Positions 48,058 through 56,349 of a stretch of 64,000 bases of DNA are shown in pieces (the stretch's first letter is position 1; every line of letters starts with the position of its first letter). This stretch comes from Mycobacterium sp. SMC-8 (GTDB lineage Bacteria > Actinomycetota > Actinomycetes > Mycobacteriales > Mycobacteriaceae): contig NZ_CP079865.1 in NCBI RefSeq assembly GCF_025263565.1, positions 620,001 through 684,000 of the forward strand, written 5' to 3'. The translations under genes were made by a program, and so were the position numbers. The notes beneath the pieces are model-generated. The model worked only from the letters and a program-made list of their open reading frames with translations, had not been told where the DNA came from and did no database searches.

Positions 48058-49517
48058 CCCACGCTCGTCGGCTCATCTGGGCGCACCGTGGCGAGGTGCT
48101 GATAGATCCCGGGCCGTCGAGCCCGAAGGACGCGGGCGACAATCACGCCGAGGACGAAGGTCACCGGCAGCACCAGGATCAGTGCCGCGTTGGTGGCGGC
48201 CCCCGCCCCGGTCAGCAGGTCGTAGTTGACGACGATGAGAATCAGCGTGCCGGTCAGCGCTACGGTGGCGACTGCAGGGGCGATGAGACGAGTGAAGACA
48301 CTGTGGTCGTGGGGATCCCGCCGGAAGAATGCCACCACGGCAGCCGAGCACAGTGCCTGCAGGCCGATGATGCCCGGGATGCCGATCGCATTCAGCCAGA
48401 TGAATGTGTGCGTGTAGGGATCGGCGCCGGCGAGGGCGAAGGCGACGACGATGACGGCCGCAACCGCGGAGACCGTCAGACTTGCCACGCCGGGTGAGCC
48501 GGACGCCGAGCGGCGGCCGAGCGCGGACGGCAGCGCGTGCTCCTGAGCGAGGGCCGACAAGTAGCGGGCGCTGGCGTTGTGGAAGGCCAGCGCCGCGGCC
48601 AGCGCGCTGGTCACGATCAGCACGTGCATGGCGTTGGCGACGTGGGCGCCCACCCACTGTTCGGTGGCGGTGAAGAACATGCCAGTCGGATCCTCAGTCG
48701 CCACCATGACGGCCCGCTCCGGGCCGTAAGCCATGATCGCCGCCCACAGCACGATGGTGTAGAACAGGGCGAGGAACCCGACGGCAATGTAAGTCGCTTG
48801 CGGCACCGTGCGTTTGGGATCCTTGGCCTCTTCGCTGTAGATGGCCGTCGACTCGAATCCGAGGAACGCCCCGAAGGCCAGCACGAACAATGCGCCGACA
48901 CCGGCACCGAAGACGTTGGCCGGGTTGAAACTGCCGAAGCTCAGGCCCTCGGCACCGCCTTGAACGATGATCGGCACCGCGAACACAACCAGCACCAGAA
49001 CCTCCAGGCCCAACAGGACACCGAGCACTTTGGCACTGAGGGTGATGTTCAGATAGCCGAGGACGCCCACGGCGAGCCAGCCGATCCCCGCCCAGATCTG
49101 CCAGGCGATGTCCACACCCGTCAGCGACAGGACGGTGTCGTGGGCGAACACACCGATCGCAGGCACGAAGCTGACGGCGATGAGGACATACGACAGCACC
49201 GCGACGAACGCCGCCCCGAGTCCGACGGTGCGGCCGAGACCACGCGAGATGTACGCATAGAACGCGCCGGGGTTGTCGACGTGGCGGCTCATCGCGGTGA
49301 ACCCAACGGCGAAGACCGCCATCACGATTCCGCCCAACAGATAGCCGCCGGGAGCGCCGACACCGCCGAACATGACGGCCAGTGGCGCGACACCGGACAT
49401 CACCGCCAGGGGTGCGGCAGCCGCGACGACGAAGAACACCAGGCCCAGCGCTCCGATAGACCGGCGGGGTGCCGAGCGCGTGGTTCGCGGACCCGGTGGG
49501 CTGAAGCTGTCGGTCAT
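48054..49517 (-). CDS. APC-family amino acid/amine permease
   Basis: A 487-residue permease with about 12 helices. The N-terminal APC signature is GALGLVFFVVAAAAPLAVMSG with GGVGAPGGYLLGG; HVDNPGAFYAYISRGLGRTVG and FLGFESTAIYSEEAKDPKRTVPQA follow. The family imports amino acids, amines or related compounds; the exact substrate is unknown. Its start shares one base with the amidohydrolase stop, so the two are coupled and the substrate of the hydrolase is probably what is imported. Confidence 0.9.
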   Translation of the reverse strand: MTDSFSPPGPRTTRSAPRRSIGALGLVFFVVAAAAPLAVMSGVAPLAVMFGGVGAPGGYLLGGIVMAVFAVGFTAMSRHVDNPGAFYAYISRGLGRTVGLGAAFVAVLSYVLIAVSFVPAIGVFAHDTVLSLTGVDIAWQIWAGIGWLAVGVLGYLNITLSAKVLGVLLGLEVLVLVVFAVPIIVQGGAEGLSFGSFNPANVFGAGVGALFVLAFGAFLGFESTAIYSEEAKDPKRTVPQATYIAVGFLALFYTIVLWAAIMAYGPERAVMVATEDPTGMFFTATEQWVGAHVANAMHVLIVTSALAAALAFHNASARYLSALAQEHALPSALGRRSASGSPGVASLTVSAVAAVIVVAFALAGADPYTHTFIWLNAIGIPGIIGLQALCSAAVVAFFRRDPHDHSVFTRLIAPAVATVALTGTLILIVVNYDLLTGAGAATNAALILVLPVTFVLGVIVARVLRARRPGIYQHLATVRPDEPTSVG

Positions 49518-51142
49518 CAGAGGTCCTCTCGGTGAACGATCTCGCCGTCGACGACGGTGAGCGGAATCGGTAGGTCGATCAGGTCGTCGGCGCAGACCCG
49601 CACCGGATCGTCAGCGAAGGCCGTCAAGTCGGCCCTGGCGCCCAACCGGATTCGGCCGCGGTCGGTCTCGCCGAGCGCGTCGGCGGCCCATGCGGTGTAG
49701 CCCAGCAGCGCCTGCTCGCCCGAGAGCCGTTGATCAGGCTCGAACACGTGGCCGTCGCGGTCGCCGGGACGGCGACGCAATCGGGCCCATGCCATCCCGT
49801 ACCGCGGATCGCAGTCGGCGACAGGCCAGTCCGACCCGAGGCACACCGGACCCCCGGCGGCGATGACGTCGGCGACCCGGAACGCCTGAGCGGCCCGGCG
49901 GCGACCGAGCCGCCGGGCGAAGGAGTCGCTGTGGTCGGCGTGCCGCCACTGCATGTGAAGAGGCTGCATCGACGCGGTGACACGCTGGGCAGCCAGCCGC
50001 CGCACCTCGTCGTCGCCGAGCAGTTCCAAATGCTCGAGTCGGTGCGGCGCAGTGGCAGTGCTACCGGCGTCCTGATAGCAGTCCAGCACGAACGAGACGG
50101 CTTGGTCACCGACGGCGTGGATCGCGAGTTGCACTCCTGCAGCGGTGTATTGGGCGATCACGTCACGAAGGCGTTCGGGATCCGGCCAGAACGGATGAGA
50201 TCCACATCCGCAGGTGTCGGGTTCGCGCAGCCATGCGGTGCCGGTGTCGATCACTCCGTCGCTGAAGATCTTGATCAGCCCGGAGCGCCAGCGCCGGCCA
50301 CTGCGCGCGGCATGCCTGATGAACTCTGCGACTCCCGCGTCGTCGCGGTCGGGATGATGCCACAGCGCGGTGACCAGCCGCACAGAGAGCCGACCTGCAT
50401 CGTCGAGCGCGGCGTACATGTCGAGGTCGGCGACACTGGCGTCCATCACCACGCCGCCGGTCACGCCACAACGGTTGAGCCTGCGCAGGACCCCGGCCAA
50501 TCGATCCAAGACGGCCGACGGGTCCTTCTCTGCCTGCGCCGTCGTCAGGGGTTGGTACGCCGAGGGTTCCTTCAGTTCACCGGTCGGGTGACCCTCGTCA
50601 TCGACGACCACAGTCGCGGCGTCGGGGAAGGTCTCCCGGCCGGTCAGGTTGCTCTGACGGATCGCCTCGGTCGACACCACAGCGGTGTGCAGGTCGTAGA
50701 AGACGCCGATGAACGGGCGGCCGCCGACCGCCTCGTCGAGCAGCCGGGCGTGGATTCCGGTGTGCATGAAGGCGGCGTAGTCGAGGTTCCAGCCGCGGAC
50801 CCACTGGTCTGCAGGCGTGCGCGCGGCTTCGACGGTCAGCGCGGCACAAAGCTGTTCGAGCGTGGTGTGCCCGGCTAGATCGGCCCCCCGGGACAGCTCG
50901 GCGCCCCAGGCGGGGTGGAGGTGGGAGTCGATCAGGCCGGGGGTCAAGGTTGCACCGCGCAGATCGATGGCATCGGCTCCGGCGGGGGCGACGGCCAGCA
51001 CCTCGGCGCTGGTGCCGACCGCGGTGATCCTGCCGTCGGCCCAACTGACTGCCTCGGCCCTTGGCCGGGCGGCGTCCAGGGTGCGGATGTCGGCGTTCAC
51101 TATCACTCCCGAGCCCGATGTGGTCGACAGCACATGTTCCAT
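49517..51142 (-). CDS. YtcJ-like metal-dependent amidohydrolase
   Basis: A 541-residue amidohydrolase of the YtcJ/amidohydrolase-3 type. Metal-binding segments are LIDSHLHPAW, QLAIHAVGDQAV and CLGSDWPVADCDPRY, and the ending GARADLTAFADDPV is typical. It hydrolyses C-N bonds (amides, formamides or cyclic ureides); the substrate is unknown. ATG 51142 gives the usual N-terminus; the longer frame upstream runs through two operators and is rejected. Head of the operon facing the LacI gene. Confidence 0.9.
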   Translation of the reverse strand: MEHVLSTTSGSGVIVNADIRTLDAARPRAEAVSWADGRITAVGTSAEVLAVAPAGADAIDLRGATLTPGLIDSHLHPAWGAELSRGADLAGHTTLEQLCAALTVEAARTPADQWVRGWNLDYAAFMHTGIHARLLDEAVGGRPFIGVFYDLHTAVVSTEAIRQSNLTGRETFPDAATVVVDDEGHPTGELKEPSAYQPLTTAQAEKDPSAVLDRLAGVLRRLNRCGVTGGVVMDASVADLDMYAALDDAGRLSVRLVTALWHHPDRDDAGVAEFIRHAARSGRRWRSGLIKIFSDGVIDTGTAWLREPDTCGCGSHPFWPDPERLRDVIAQYTAAGVQLAIHAVGDQAVSFVLDCYQDAGSTATAPHRLEHLELLGDDEVRRLAAQRVTASMQPLHMQWRHADHSDSFARRLGRRRAAQAFRVADVIAAGGPVCLGSDWPVADCDPRYGMAWARLRRRPGDRDGHVFEPDQRLSGEQALLGYTAWAADALGETDRGRIRLGARADLTAFADDPVRVCADDLIDLPIPLTVVDGEIVHREDL

Positions 51143-51158
51143 GGCGACAAATCGTAGA

Positions 51159-51174
51159 CCCAAATCGATTTGGG
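51159..51174. promoter_or_regulatory. LacI-type operator 1
   Basis: CCCAAATCGATTTGGG is a perfect 16-bp palindrome with central CG, as usual for LacI-family operators. It lies 17 bp upstream of the amidohydrolase start. A second, similar site is centred 22 bp away, two helical turns. Confidence 0.85.
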
Positions 51175-51179
51175 TCAAG

Positions 51180-51197
51180 CCCCTAATCGATTTGGGG
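51180..51197. promoter_or_regulatory. LacI-type operator 2
   Basis: CCCCTAATCGATTTGGGG is palindromic except at one pair and shares AATCGATT with operator 1. The two lie between the divergent amidohydrolase and lacI-type genes, so the regulator probably represses the operon cooperatively and perhaps itself. Confidence 0.8.
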
Positions 51198-51244
51198 CAG
51201 TACAGAAAGGCCGTTCGGCAGGCTCTGCAGAGTAAAGTGAGCGC

Positions 51245-52258
51245 GTGGCCCGTGCCCGAGTGACCATCCGCGACGTGGCCGATGCCGTCGGCGTCTCGGC
51301 CACGACGGTCTCCCACGCGCTGAACGGCAAGGGCGAGGTCAGCCCCGCGACAGTCGAACGAGTGCGAGCCGCCGCGCACCGGCTCGGCTACCGCCCCAGC
51401 CCGACAGCTCGGGCCCTGCGGCGTGGCCGAAACGGCTCACTCGTCCTGATTCTGCCGCGCGAGCACGGCCGGGAGGTAGCGCGCCAGATCGTGGCGCTCG
51501 ATTACTACATGGCCATCGCGGCCACCGCGGCGTCGGCGGCCTTCGAACACCACCGGGCGTTGGTCCTTCCGCCAGAGCTCACCACCGCCGCAGACTGGGA
51601 GTCGATCAATCCCGACGGGGTGCTCCTGTGTGACCCGATCGCCTCCGATCCCCAGATCGACCTGCTCGAGAGCATCGGGATTCCGGTCGTGTCGATCGAA
51701 CGCGACGCCGGCAGACCCGACCGCGTCCACTACGTGTCGGGCGACAACGCGGCGAACACACGACTGGTGCTCGAGCACCTGCGGGCACAAGGGGCACACC
51801 GCATCGCCCTGCTCACCACGGCGTGGACCCGCGCGTGGTCGATCGACATCGATGACGCGTACGCGACGTGGTGCACAGAAACCGACTTCCCCGACATGAG
51901 AGTCCGGGTGCCGGTGCAATTCGACCATCGCGCCGCCTACCAGGCCGCCTGTCAATTGCTCGACGGCCCCGAGCCCCCCGATGCGATCTACGCGCCCGCC
52001 GAGGGCTACACCAGCGGCGTGGTTGCGGCCTGCCGCGACAGAGGGTTACGCATTCCGCAGGACATCCTGGTGGTCGGCGGCATCGACGGGCGGGAGGCCC
52101 GAGAGAGCCAGCCAGCGGTGACCGCACTCGATCTGCACCCCGACCTGCAGGCCGAGGCGGCGGTGTCGCTTCTCATCGATCGCATCGACGACCGCGAGCC
52201 CCGGGGACCGGTACTGGTGCCCAGCACGCTGCGGGTGCGCGCAAGCTCAACGCGCTAA
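51245..52258 (+). CDS. LacI-family transcriptional regulator
   Basis: A 337-residue regulator. The LacI HTH and hinge read VTIRDVADAVGVSATTVSHA and continue GKGEVSPATVERVRAAAHRLGY. The periplasmic-binding-like effector domain includes VSIERDAGRPDRVHYVSGDN and DILVVGGIDGREARESQPAV. The start is GTG 51245. It diverges from the amidohydrolase-permease operon across twin operators and is its likely local regulator. Its stop overlaps the cyp142 stop by 4 bp on the other strand. Confidence 0.92.
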   Translation: MARARVTIRDVADAVGVSATTVSHALNGKGEVSPATVERVRAAAHRLGYRPSPTARALRRGRNGSLVLILPREHGREVARQIVALDYYMAIAATAASAAFEHHRALVLPPELTTAADWESINPDGVLLCDPIASDPQIDLLESIGIPVVSIERDAGRPDRVHYVSGDNAANTRLVLEHLRAQGAHRIALLTTAWTRAWSIDIDDAYATWCTETDFPDMRVRVPVQFDHRAAYQAACQLLDGPEPPDAIYAPAEGYTSGVVAACRDRGLRIPQDILVVGGIDGREARESQPAVTALDLHPDLQAEAAVSLLIDRIDDREPRGPVLVPSTLRVRASSTR

Positions 52259-53463
52259 CCGAGCACCTTTGCCGAGGGAGTGAACACCACCGGCATGGAT
52301 TCCAGGCCGCTGACGAAGTTGGCCGGCCGCAGCGGCAGCATGTCCTCGTCGGCCAACCGGAGATCGGGCATGCGCGCCAGCACCTTGGTCAGCATCAGCC
52401 GCAGCTCCAGCCGTGCCAGCTGGTTGCCCAGGCAGAAATGGGTGCCGAAGCCGAACGCCACATGGCTGTTGGGGCTTCGATGGATGTCGAACTCTTCGGG
52501 GTTCTCGAAGACCGTCTCGTCGAAGTTCGCCGACTCGAACATCAGCATGATCTTCTCCCCCGACTCGAGCGAGGTGCCGTGAAACTCGGTGTCGGCGGCC
52601 AAAGTTCGGCACATGTTCTTCACCGGGGACGTCCAGCGCAGCATCTCCTCGATCGCGCCGGGCAGCAGATCCGGATCTGCTACCGCCTGGCGCCACTGAT
52701 CCTGGTGTCGCAGAAGCTGTTCGGTGCCACCGGACAGGGTGTGCCGGGTGGTCTCGTCACCGCCGATGAGGATCAGCAGGGTCTCGAAGACGATCTCGTC
52801 GTCAGACATCCGCGAACCCTCGACCTCGGCGTTGACCAGGATTGAGAACAGGTCGTCGCGTGGCTTGGCACGGCGGTCGGCGATCACCTCCATGGTGAAC
52901 GCGGTGTAGGCGGCGAAGGTGTCCATCAACTTCTGGATCACGGTCTCGTCCACCGTCGACGACAGACCACAGACCAGGTCGTCGGACCACTTGAGCAGCA
53001 TGTCGCGCTCTTCAGGCAGCACCCCGAGCATGTCCCCGATGACCGCCATCGGCAGCGGGGCGGCGATGTCACGGACGAAGTCGCACTCGCCGCGCTCGCA
53101 GACCGCGTCGATGAGGGTGTCGCACAGCCGCTCGATCGAGGGCACCTTGTCCATCACCCGCTTGCGGGTGAAGCCCGAGTTGACCAGCTTGCGCCGCAAC
53201 AGGTGTGCCGGATCGTCCATGTCGATCATGTACGGCATGCCGGGCTGGTCCGGCCGGATGCCTCCGGTGCTGGAGAACAGCTCCGGGTTGCGCTCGGCGT
53301 CGAGCACGGCCTGGTAGGTGGTGGCCGCGGCCAGCCCGTTGCGGTCCCGGAACACCGGCTGGTTGGCCCGCATCCACTTGTACGCCTCGCGGGCGGCGCG
53401 ACCGTCGGCGTAGAAGTTGCCGTCGGCCAGGTCGACGTCGAGGGCCGGGAGCGTGGATGTCAT
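52255..53463 (-). CDS. cyp142: CYP142, sterol 26/27-hydroxylase cytochrome P450
   Basis: P450 of 402 residues. The heme-binding loop is FGFGTHFCLG with axial Cys344, the I-helix is GGDETTR (234-240) and the K-helix EEMLR (272-276). It is close to M. tuberculosis CYP142A1, which oxidises the cholesterol C26/C27 terminal carbon to start side-chain degradation. It overlaps the acetoacetate decarboxylase-like gene by 4 bp. FdxD in this locus is a candidate electron donor. Confidence 0.95.
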   Translation of the reverse strand: MTSTLPALDVDLADGNFYADGRAAREAYKWMRANQPVFRDRNGLAAATTYQAVLDAERNPELFSSTGGIRPDQPGMPYMIDMDDPAHLLRRKLVNSGFTRKRVMDKVPSIERLCDTLIDAVCERGECDFVRDIAAPLPMAVIGDMLGVLPEERDMLLKWSDDLVCGLSSTVDETVIQKLMDTFAAYTAFTMEVIADRRAKPRDDLFSILVNAEVEGSRMSDDEIVFETLLILIGGDETTRHTLSGGTEQLLRHQDQWRQAVADPDLLPGAIEEMLRWTSPVKNMCRTLAADTEFHGTSLESGEKIMLMFESANFDETVFENPEEFDIHRSPNSHVAFGFGTHFCLGNQLARLELRLMLTKVLARMPDLRLADEDMLPLRPANFVSGLESMPVVFTPSAKVLG

Positions 53464-54188
53464 GCCTCTCCTACTGTTCGGGAGTCGGCGAACGTCATGT
53501 CGACGTTGGCGGCCGAGCTCGTCACCAGTGCACGTTTGGGCAAGCCTAGAGCGGAAAGCTCTGCGGCATAGGGATGTTCACCAAGTCGCAGTGACACGCC
53601 TCCGGGCCGGTAGCGCACCCCCGACAACACCATCCGGCCCTCGGTCTCGCGGGTCACGCCGTCAAGATGCGAGTACGTCGAATGGACCTGCGGTCTGGAC
53701 GCCCACCTCGCCGGCACCGGGAGGCCGGGCGCGAAGTCCATGCTCACCGCATGCAGACCGTCGATGCTGACGTCGAAGCCGAAGCGGCGTCCGTTGCGGA
53801 TGGTGAAGTCGGCCAGCATCTTTGGATAGCCCCAGATGGTGCGCCCGGCCTCGAGGGTGAAGGACTGGTCGACGGGAAGGTGATGGACGAACGCGCCCGC
53901 CGACTGCAGAGCCTTCACGCCGGTGGCGCGCGATCCGGGCGGATTCACCATCACGTTGGTGCCGTACTCGTAGTACTGCCCGAGGTCGGTGTCCTCGTAA
54001 CGCATCAGCATCAGCACCACCATCGCCCGGCGGTTGCCCCGGCCGAAGCGGCACACCTGAAGACCGCTGTAGTCGATCATGCGCTGTGCGGCGTCGGCGT
54101 CGACGACGAACATCGCGGTGTGCTGATGCGCGGTGCGCACCCGCACGGGCATCGTCAGGATGGTTCCGGCGATGGTGTGTTGTGTCAC
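53460..54188 (-). CDS. Acetoacetate decarboxylase-superfamily protein (Rv3519-like)
   Basis: A 242-residue protein of the acetoacetate decarboxylase fold. Signature-like segments are VNPPGSRATGVKALQSAGAF and FTLEAGRTIWGYPKMLADF; the Lys in YPKM sits where the family has its Schiff-base Lys region. GTG 54188 is chosen (V-T-Q-H-T-I); a longer frame would add ten residues over a degenerate KstR site. It is coupled to cyp142 by a 4-bp overlap. The biochemical role in sterol catabolism is unknown. Confidence 0.8.
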   Translation of the reverse strand: MTQHTIAGTILTMPVRVRTAHQHTAMFVVDADAAQRMIDYSGLQVCRFGRGNRRAMVVLMLMRYEDTDLGQYYEYGTNVMVNPPGSRATGVKALQSAGAFVHHLPVDQSFTLEAGRTIWGYPKMLADFTIRNGRRFGFDVSIDGLHAVSMDFAPGLPVPARWASRPQVHSTYSHLDGVTRETEGRMVLSGVRYRPGGVSLRLGEHPYAAELSALGLPKRALVTSSAANVDMTFADSRTVGEA

Positions 54189-54199
54189 ACCGCACAATG

Positions 54200-54237
54200 T
54201 AGAACGCGCGCTAGACACTCGGCAAGGAAGTGTCTAG
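54200..54237. promoter_or_regulatory. Degenerate KstR half-site and 9-bp inverted repeat
   Basis: 54200-54213 reads TAGAACGCGCGCTA: the left half of a KstR site is intact and the right half is degraded. Overlapping it is an inverted repeat, CTAGACACT (54211-54219) and AGTGTCTAG (54229-54237), perfect over 9 bp with a 9-nt spacer. It lies between the F420-type oxidoreductase stop and the next start on the same strand. It could be an operator or a hairpin attenuator. Confidence 0.5.
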
Positions 54238-54246
54238 TCGCAGCGG

Positions 54247-55278
54247 TCAGACGAGAGCCGCCAGATCGCGGATCTGCTCAGGCGAGCGCGCGCCGACCAC
54301 CATCATCGTGACCCCGGACGCCTCCCAGGCCTTGATCTGATCCTTGACGTAGTCGAGGTTTCCGACGATCGCGGAGTCGTCCACCAGCTCGTCGGGGATG
54401 ATCTTGGCCGCCTCGTCTTTGCGATCGCTGCGGAAAAGCCGGGTGACGTCGTCGACGACCTCGGCGTACCCCATCCGGCGATACACGTCGGCGTGGAAGT
54501 TGGTGTCCTCGGCGCCCATGCCGCCCATGTAGAGCGCCAGGTGCGGCTTCATCAGCTCCATGATCTCGGCACGGTCATCGGTGACGACAACCTGGGCGGT
54601 GGCGCAGATCTCGAAGGTCTCCCGGGTGCGGCGCGCACCCGGGCGGGCGAATCCTTCGTCGAGCCATTCGTTGTACATGCCGGCGATGCGCGGCGAGTAG
54701 AAGATCGGCAGCCAGCCGTCACAGATCTCGGCGGCCAGCGCGACGTTCTTGGGGCCTTCGGCGCCGAGCATCACCGGGATGTCTGCCCGCAGCGGATGGG
54801 TGATCGGCTTGAGGTTCTTGCCGAGGCCGGTGGTGCCCTCGCCGGTCAGCGGCAGCGGGTAGTGCGGCCCGTCGCTGCGCACCGGGGCCTCGCGGGCCCA
54901 CACCTGACGCAGGATGTCGATGTACTCGCGGGTGCGGGCCAGCGGCTTGGGGAATTTCTGGCCGTACCAGCCCTCGACGACCTGCGGGCCGGACACGCCG
55001 AGCCCGAGGATGTGCCGGCCCCCGGACAGATGGTCGAGCGTCAGCGCCGCCATCGCGCACGCGGTCGGGGTCCGCGCCGACAGCTGGATCACCGACGTGC
55101 CCAGACGCATCCGGCTGGTCTCACGCCCCCACCACGCCAAGGGGGTGTAGGCGTCCGAACCCCACGCCTCCGCGGTGAACACCGTGTCGAAGCCGACCTC
55201 CTCGGCCGTGGCGACAAGCTCGGCATGGTTGGTCGGCGGCTGCGCCCCCCAATAACCCAACTGAAGTCCCAACTTCAC
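54247..55278 (-). CDS. LLM-class F420-dependent oxidoreductase (Rv3520c-like)
   Basis: A 343-residue luciferase-like TIM-barrel protein. It has LGLQLGYWGAQ at the start, FTAEAWGSDAYTPLAWWG, LGLGVSGPQVVEGWYG and PVMLGAEGPKNVALAAEICDG, all typical of F420-dependent reductases. The reaction in sterol catabolism is not known. The start is GTG 55278. It diverges from the DUF35-ltp4-ltp3 series across a KstR box and may be first in a transcript with the acetoacetate decarboxylase-like gene and cyp142. Confidence 0.9.
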   Translation of the reverse strand: MKLGLQLGYWGAQPPTNHAELVATAEEVGFDTVFTAEAWGSDAYTPLAWWGRETSRMRLGTSVIQLSARTPTACAMAALTLDHLSGGRHILGLGVSGPQVVEGWYGQKFPKPLARTREYIDILRQVWAREAPVRSDGPHYPLPLTGEGTTGLGKNLKPITHPLRADIPVMLGAEGPKNVALAAEICDGWLPIFYSPRIAGMYNEWLDEGFARPGARRTRETFEICATAQVVVTDDRAEIMELMKPHLALYMGGMGAEDTNFHADVYRRMGYAEVVDDVTRLFRSDRKDEAAKIIPDELVDDSAIVGNLDYVKDQIKAWEASGVTMMVVGARSPEQIRDLAALV

Positions 55279-55325
55279 GGCACCCGTCCTTCCGGGCCGC
55301 CCGGCCCGCTCCTTGAAACCATTCC

Positions 55326-55339
55326 TAGAACCTGTTCTA
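55326..55339. promoter_or_regulatory. KstR operator between the F420-type gene and DUF35-ltp4-ltp3
   Basis: TAGAACCTGTTCTA is a perfect match with palindromic outer bases. It lies in the 70-bp gap between divergent starts (55278 and 55349), only 9 bp from the rightward start, so the rightward transcript may have a very short leader or none. Confidence 0.87.
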
Positions 55340-55348
55340 CTCGATGCC

Positions 55349-56341
55349 GTGACCACCAGCCAAAGCAGCCCGGTGCAGATCGATCCGCATGAGCCGCCGC
55401 TTTCCGCGCCGCTGAAGCTCGCATTCGACTACACCCGTTCAGTAGGACCGCTCCTCGGTCAGTTCTTCACCGCGCTCCGCGAGCGGCGCATCGTCGGAGT
55501 TCGCGGTTCGGACGGCAAGGTGCTCGTCCCGCCCGCCGAGTACGACCCCGTCACCTGGGAGCAATTGACCGAGATCGTACCGGTGGCCAGCGTCGGCACG
55601 GTCATTTCGTGGACGTGGCAGCCGGAGCCACTCGAGGGCCAGCCGTTGGACCGCCCGTTCGCGTGGGCACTGATCACTCTCGACGGGGCCGACACCCCGA
55701 TGCTGCACGCCGTGGCCGCCGACGGTCCCGACGCGATCAGCACCGGGGCGCGGGTGCACGCGCACTGGGTCGACGAGCCCGTCGGCGCGATCACCGACAT
55801 CGCGTACTTCGCGCTCGGGGACCAGCCGGAGGACGTGCCGCCTCCCCCGGAGGGTCTCGACCCGATCACCATGCAAGTGGCGCCGAGCTGGATCGAGATT
55901 CAGCACACCGCGTCGCAGCCCGAGAGCGCGTTCCTGCGCGCCCTCGAACAGGGCAAGCTGCTCGGCGCCCGCACCGGCGCCGATGGAAAGGTGTATTTCC
56001 CTCCGCGCGAAGCCAATCCAGCCACCGGACAACCTCTGGACGAGTTCGTCGAGTTGCCCGACAAAGGCACCGTCACCACGTTCGCGATCATCAACATCCC
56101 GTTCGCCGGGCAGCGCATCAAACCGCCCTACGTGGCGGCGTACGTGCTGCTCGACGGCGCCGACATCCCGGTGCTGCACCTGGTCTCGGACATCGAGGCC
56201 GACAAGGTGCGGATGGGCATGCGCGTACAGGCGGTATGGAAGCCCAAGGACCAGTGGGGCCTGGGCATCGACAACATCGAGTACTTCAAGCCGACAGGCG
56301 AACCCGACGCCGACTACGACACCTACAAGCATCACCTCTGA
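55349..56341 (+). CDS. Tandem DUF35 OB-fold protein (Rv3521-like), aldolase partner
   Basis: A 330-residue protein containing two DUF35/OB-fold units in tandem, around residues 35-140 (FFTALRERRIVGVRGSDGKV) and 190-300 (FLRALEQGKLLGARTGADGK). DUF35 proteins form complexes with thiolase-like Ltp steroid aldolases. Neither unit has the Cys-x2-Cys zinc ribbon usual in DUF35; the positions read GVRGSDG and GARTGADG. The start is GTG 55349. It is followed directly by ltp4 and ltp3, so it probably binds one or both. Confidence 0.88.
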   Translation: MTTSQSSPVQIDPHEPPLSAPLKLAFDYTRSVGPLLGQFFTALRERRIVGVRGSDGKVLVPPAEYDPVTWEQLTEIVPVASVGTVISWTWQPEPLEGQPLDRPFAWALITLDGADTPMLHAVAADGPDAISTGARVHAHWVDEPVGAITDIAYFALGDQPEDVPPPPEGLDPITMQVAPSWIEIQHTASQPESAFLRALEQGKLLGARTGADGKVYFPPREANPATGQPLDEFVELPDKGTVTTFAIINIPFAGQRIKPPYVAAYVLLDGADIPVLHLVSDIEADKVRMGMRVQAVWKPKDQWGLGIDNIEYFKPTGEPDADYDTYKHHL

Positions 56342-56349
56342 GGACGGAC

